Notes under the pieces: generated by a model | What the model was told of the DNA's origin: nothing | The model's database searches: none | What the model saw: the letters and a program-made list of their open reading frames with translations, nothing else | Part shown: positions 4,640 to 5,176 of the stretch, one piece after another | Layout of the letters: the number at the start of each line of letters is the position of its first letter | How positions within the stretch are numbered: position 1 is the stretch's first letter | Position numbers and translations under genes: made by a program | Assembly (NCBI GenBank): GCA_001304365.1 | Contig: LJNA01000123.1 | Coordinates: 1 to 5,176, forward strand | Direction of reading: 5' to 3' | DNA from: Syntrophobacter sp. DG_60 | GTDB lineage: Bacteria > Desulfobacterota > Desulfofervidia > Desulfofervidales > DG-60 | Length of the DNA: 5,176 bases

Positions 4640-5176
4640 TTTTTCAGCCCTTAAATATCTGTCTTTTATGATTCCTTTTATGATATTTGGTGTTATGGGG
4701 ATAAATCTGATTATTGCCTTAGGTTGGTTAGAACGTCTGAGCTATCTGGCCAGACCTGTTGTCTATCTTGGCCATCTCAAATCAGAATGCGGACTCTCCT
4801 TTATTGCTGCATTTGGATCCCCAACTGCTGCTAATGCCATGCTTATGGAACTTTATCAAAAAGGGGCCATAGATAAAAGGGAGCTTTTAATTGCCTGTTT
4901 AGCAAACTCTTTTCCTGCAATTGTTATGCACTCATACAGTATGCTACCTATATTAATTCCCCTTTTAGGCCTTGTAGGGGTAGTCTATTTCTTCATTTTG
5001 GTAATGGCGGGGTTTATAAAAACTACATTAGTGCTTATAGTGGGTCATTTTACCCTTTCCCTTCCACAAGATAAGTTTATTTTTGATAGACAAAGGGGCC
5101 TCCCACTAAAACAAGCACTCATAGAAAGCCTTAGAAAATCAAAACCCATGTTTAAACGCATCTTACTTGTTACCAT
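4614..5176 (+). CDS. Nucleoside-recognition (Gate) domain membrane protein, C-terminal part outside the window
   Basis: An open frame of 187 codons continues off the right edge. It resembles the Gate/nucleoside-recognition family (Pfam Gate type, related to FeoB and nucleoside transporter gates). Such stand-alone proteins are around 300 residues and their transported substrate is generally unknown. Numbered from 4614, visible features are a membrane segment at about 16-37, ERLSYLARPVV (40-50), the conserved SECGLSFIAAFGSPTAANAMLMELYQKG (57-84), KRELLIACLANSFPAIVMH (88-106) and hydrophobic segments at about 109-128 and 131-146. A charged stretch (150-181) then leads toward the missing second half. 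Two starts are possible: ATG 4614, just after an in-frame TGA at 4611-4613, and ATG 4632. Neither has a proper Shine-Dalgarno, and the first abuts the CGCAGAG inverted repeat. It is separated from the TRAP operon by repeat DNA and is probably a separate unit. Confidence 0.8.
   Translation, partial: MITNFAMPLFSALKYLSFMIPFMIFGVMGINLIIALGWLERLSYLARPVVYLGHLKSECGLSFIAAFGSPTAANAMLMELYQKGAIDKRELLIACLANSFPAIVMHSYSMLPILIPLLGLVGVVYFFILVMAGFIKTTLVLIVGHFTLSLPQDKFIFDRQRGLPLKQALIESLRKSKPMFKRILLVT

Overview
This window looks like chromosomal DNA from a low-GC, Gram-negative-type bacterium (many ATA, TTA, AGA and AGG codons, AT-rich intergenic DNA). A lipoprotein, an exported solute-binding protein and a TatT-associated TRAP transporter together fit an anaerobic Desulfobacterota-like lineage. 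That placement is an inference from gene content and base composition, not something the sequence proves.

Layout. Positions 1-564 (minus strand) hold most of a class I SAM-dependent methyltransferase whose 3' end is outside the window. An 85-bp divergent spacer (565-649) carries two candidate -35 boxes arranged as an inverted repeat. Positions 650-4272 (plus strand) form a tightly packed four-gene operon: a TatT lipoprotein, a DctP-family periplasmic binding protein, a DctQ-type small permease and a DctM-type large permease. Every junction overlaps (20, 4 and 4 nt). Positions 4273-4613 contain no confident gene but hold several short-period repeats: tandem octamers, and a large imperfect inverted repeat built of 9-nt units. 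They also hold a well-formed minus-strand promoter and Shine-Dalgarno set in front of a 28-codon ORF. From about 4614 to the right edge is the N-terminal part of a membrane protein with a nucleoside-recognition (Gate) domain, truncated by the window end.

How the genes work together. The four operon genes are a complete TPAT (TPR-protein-associated TRAP) transporter of the kind described for Treponema pallidum Tp0956/Tp0957. The soluble binding protein would capture a ligand in the periplasm, the trimeric TatT lipoprotein would dock with it, and DctQ/DctM would move the ligand inward with an ion gradient. The binding protein has Trp where carboxylate-binding TRAP proteins carry their conserved Arg, so the substrate is probably not a simple C4-dicarboxylate or sialic acid. 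The methyltransferase and the Gate protein have no evident link to this transporter.

I found no clearly new multi-gene system. The points most worth a second look are the repeat-rich 4273-4640 region, the signal-equipped micro-ORF inside it, the heptamer repeat that supplies the dctP stop and dctQ start, and the symmetric divergent promoter region.
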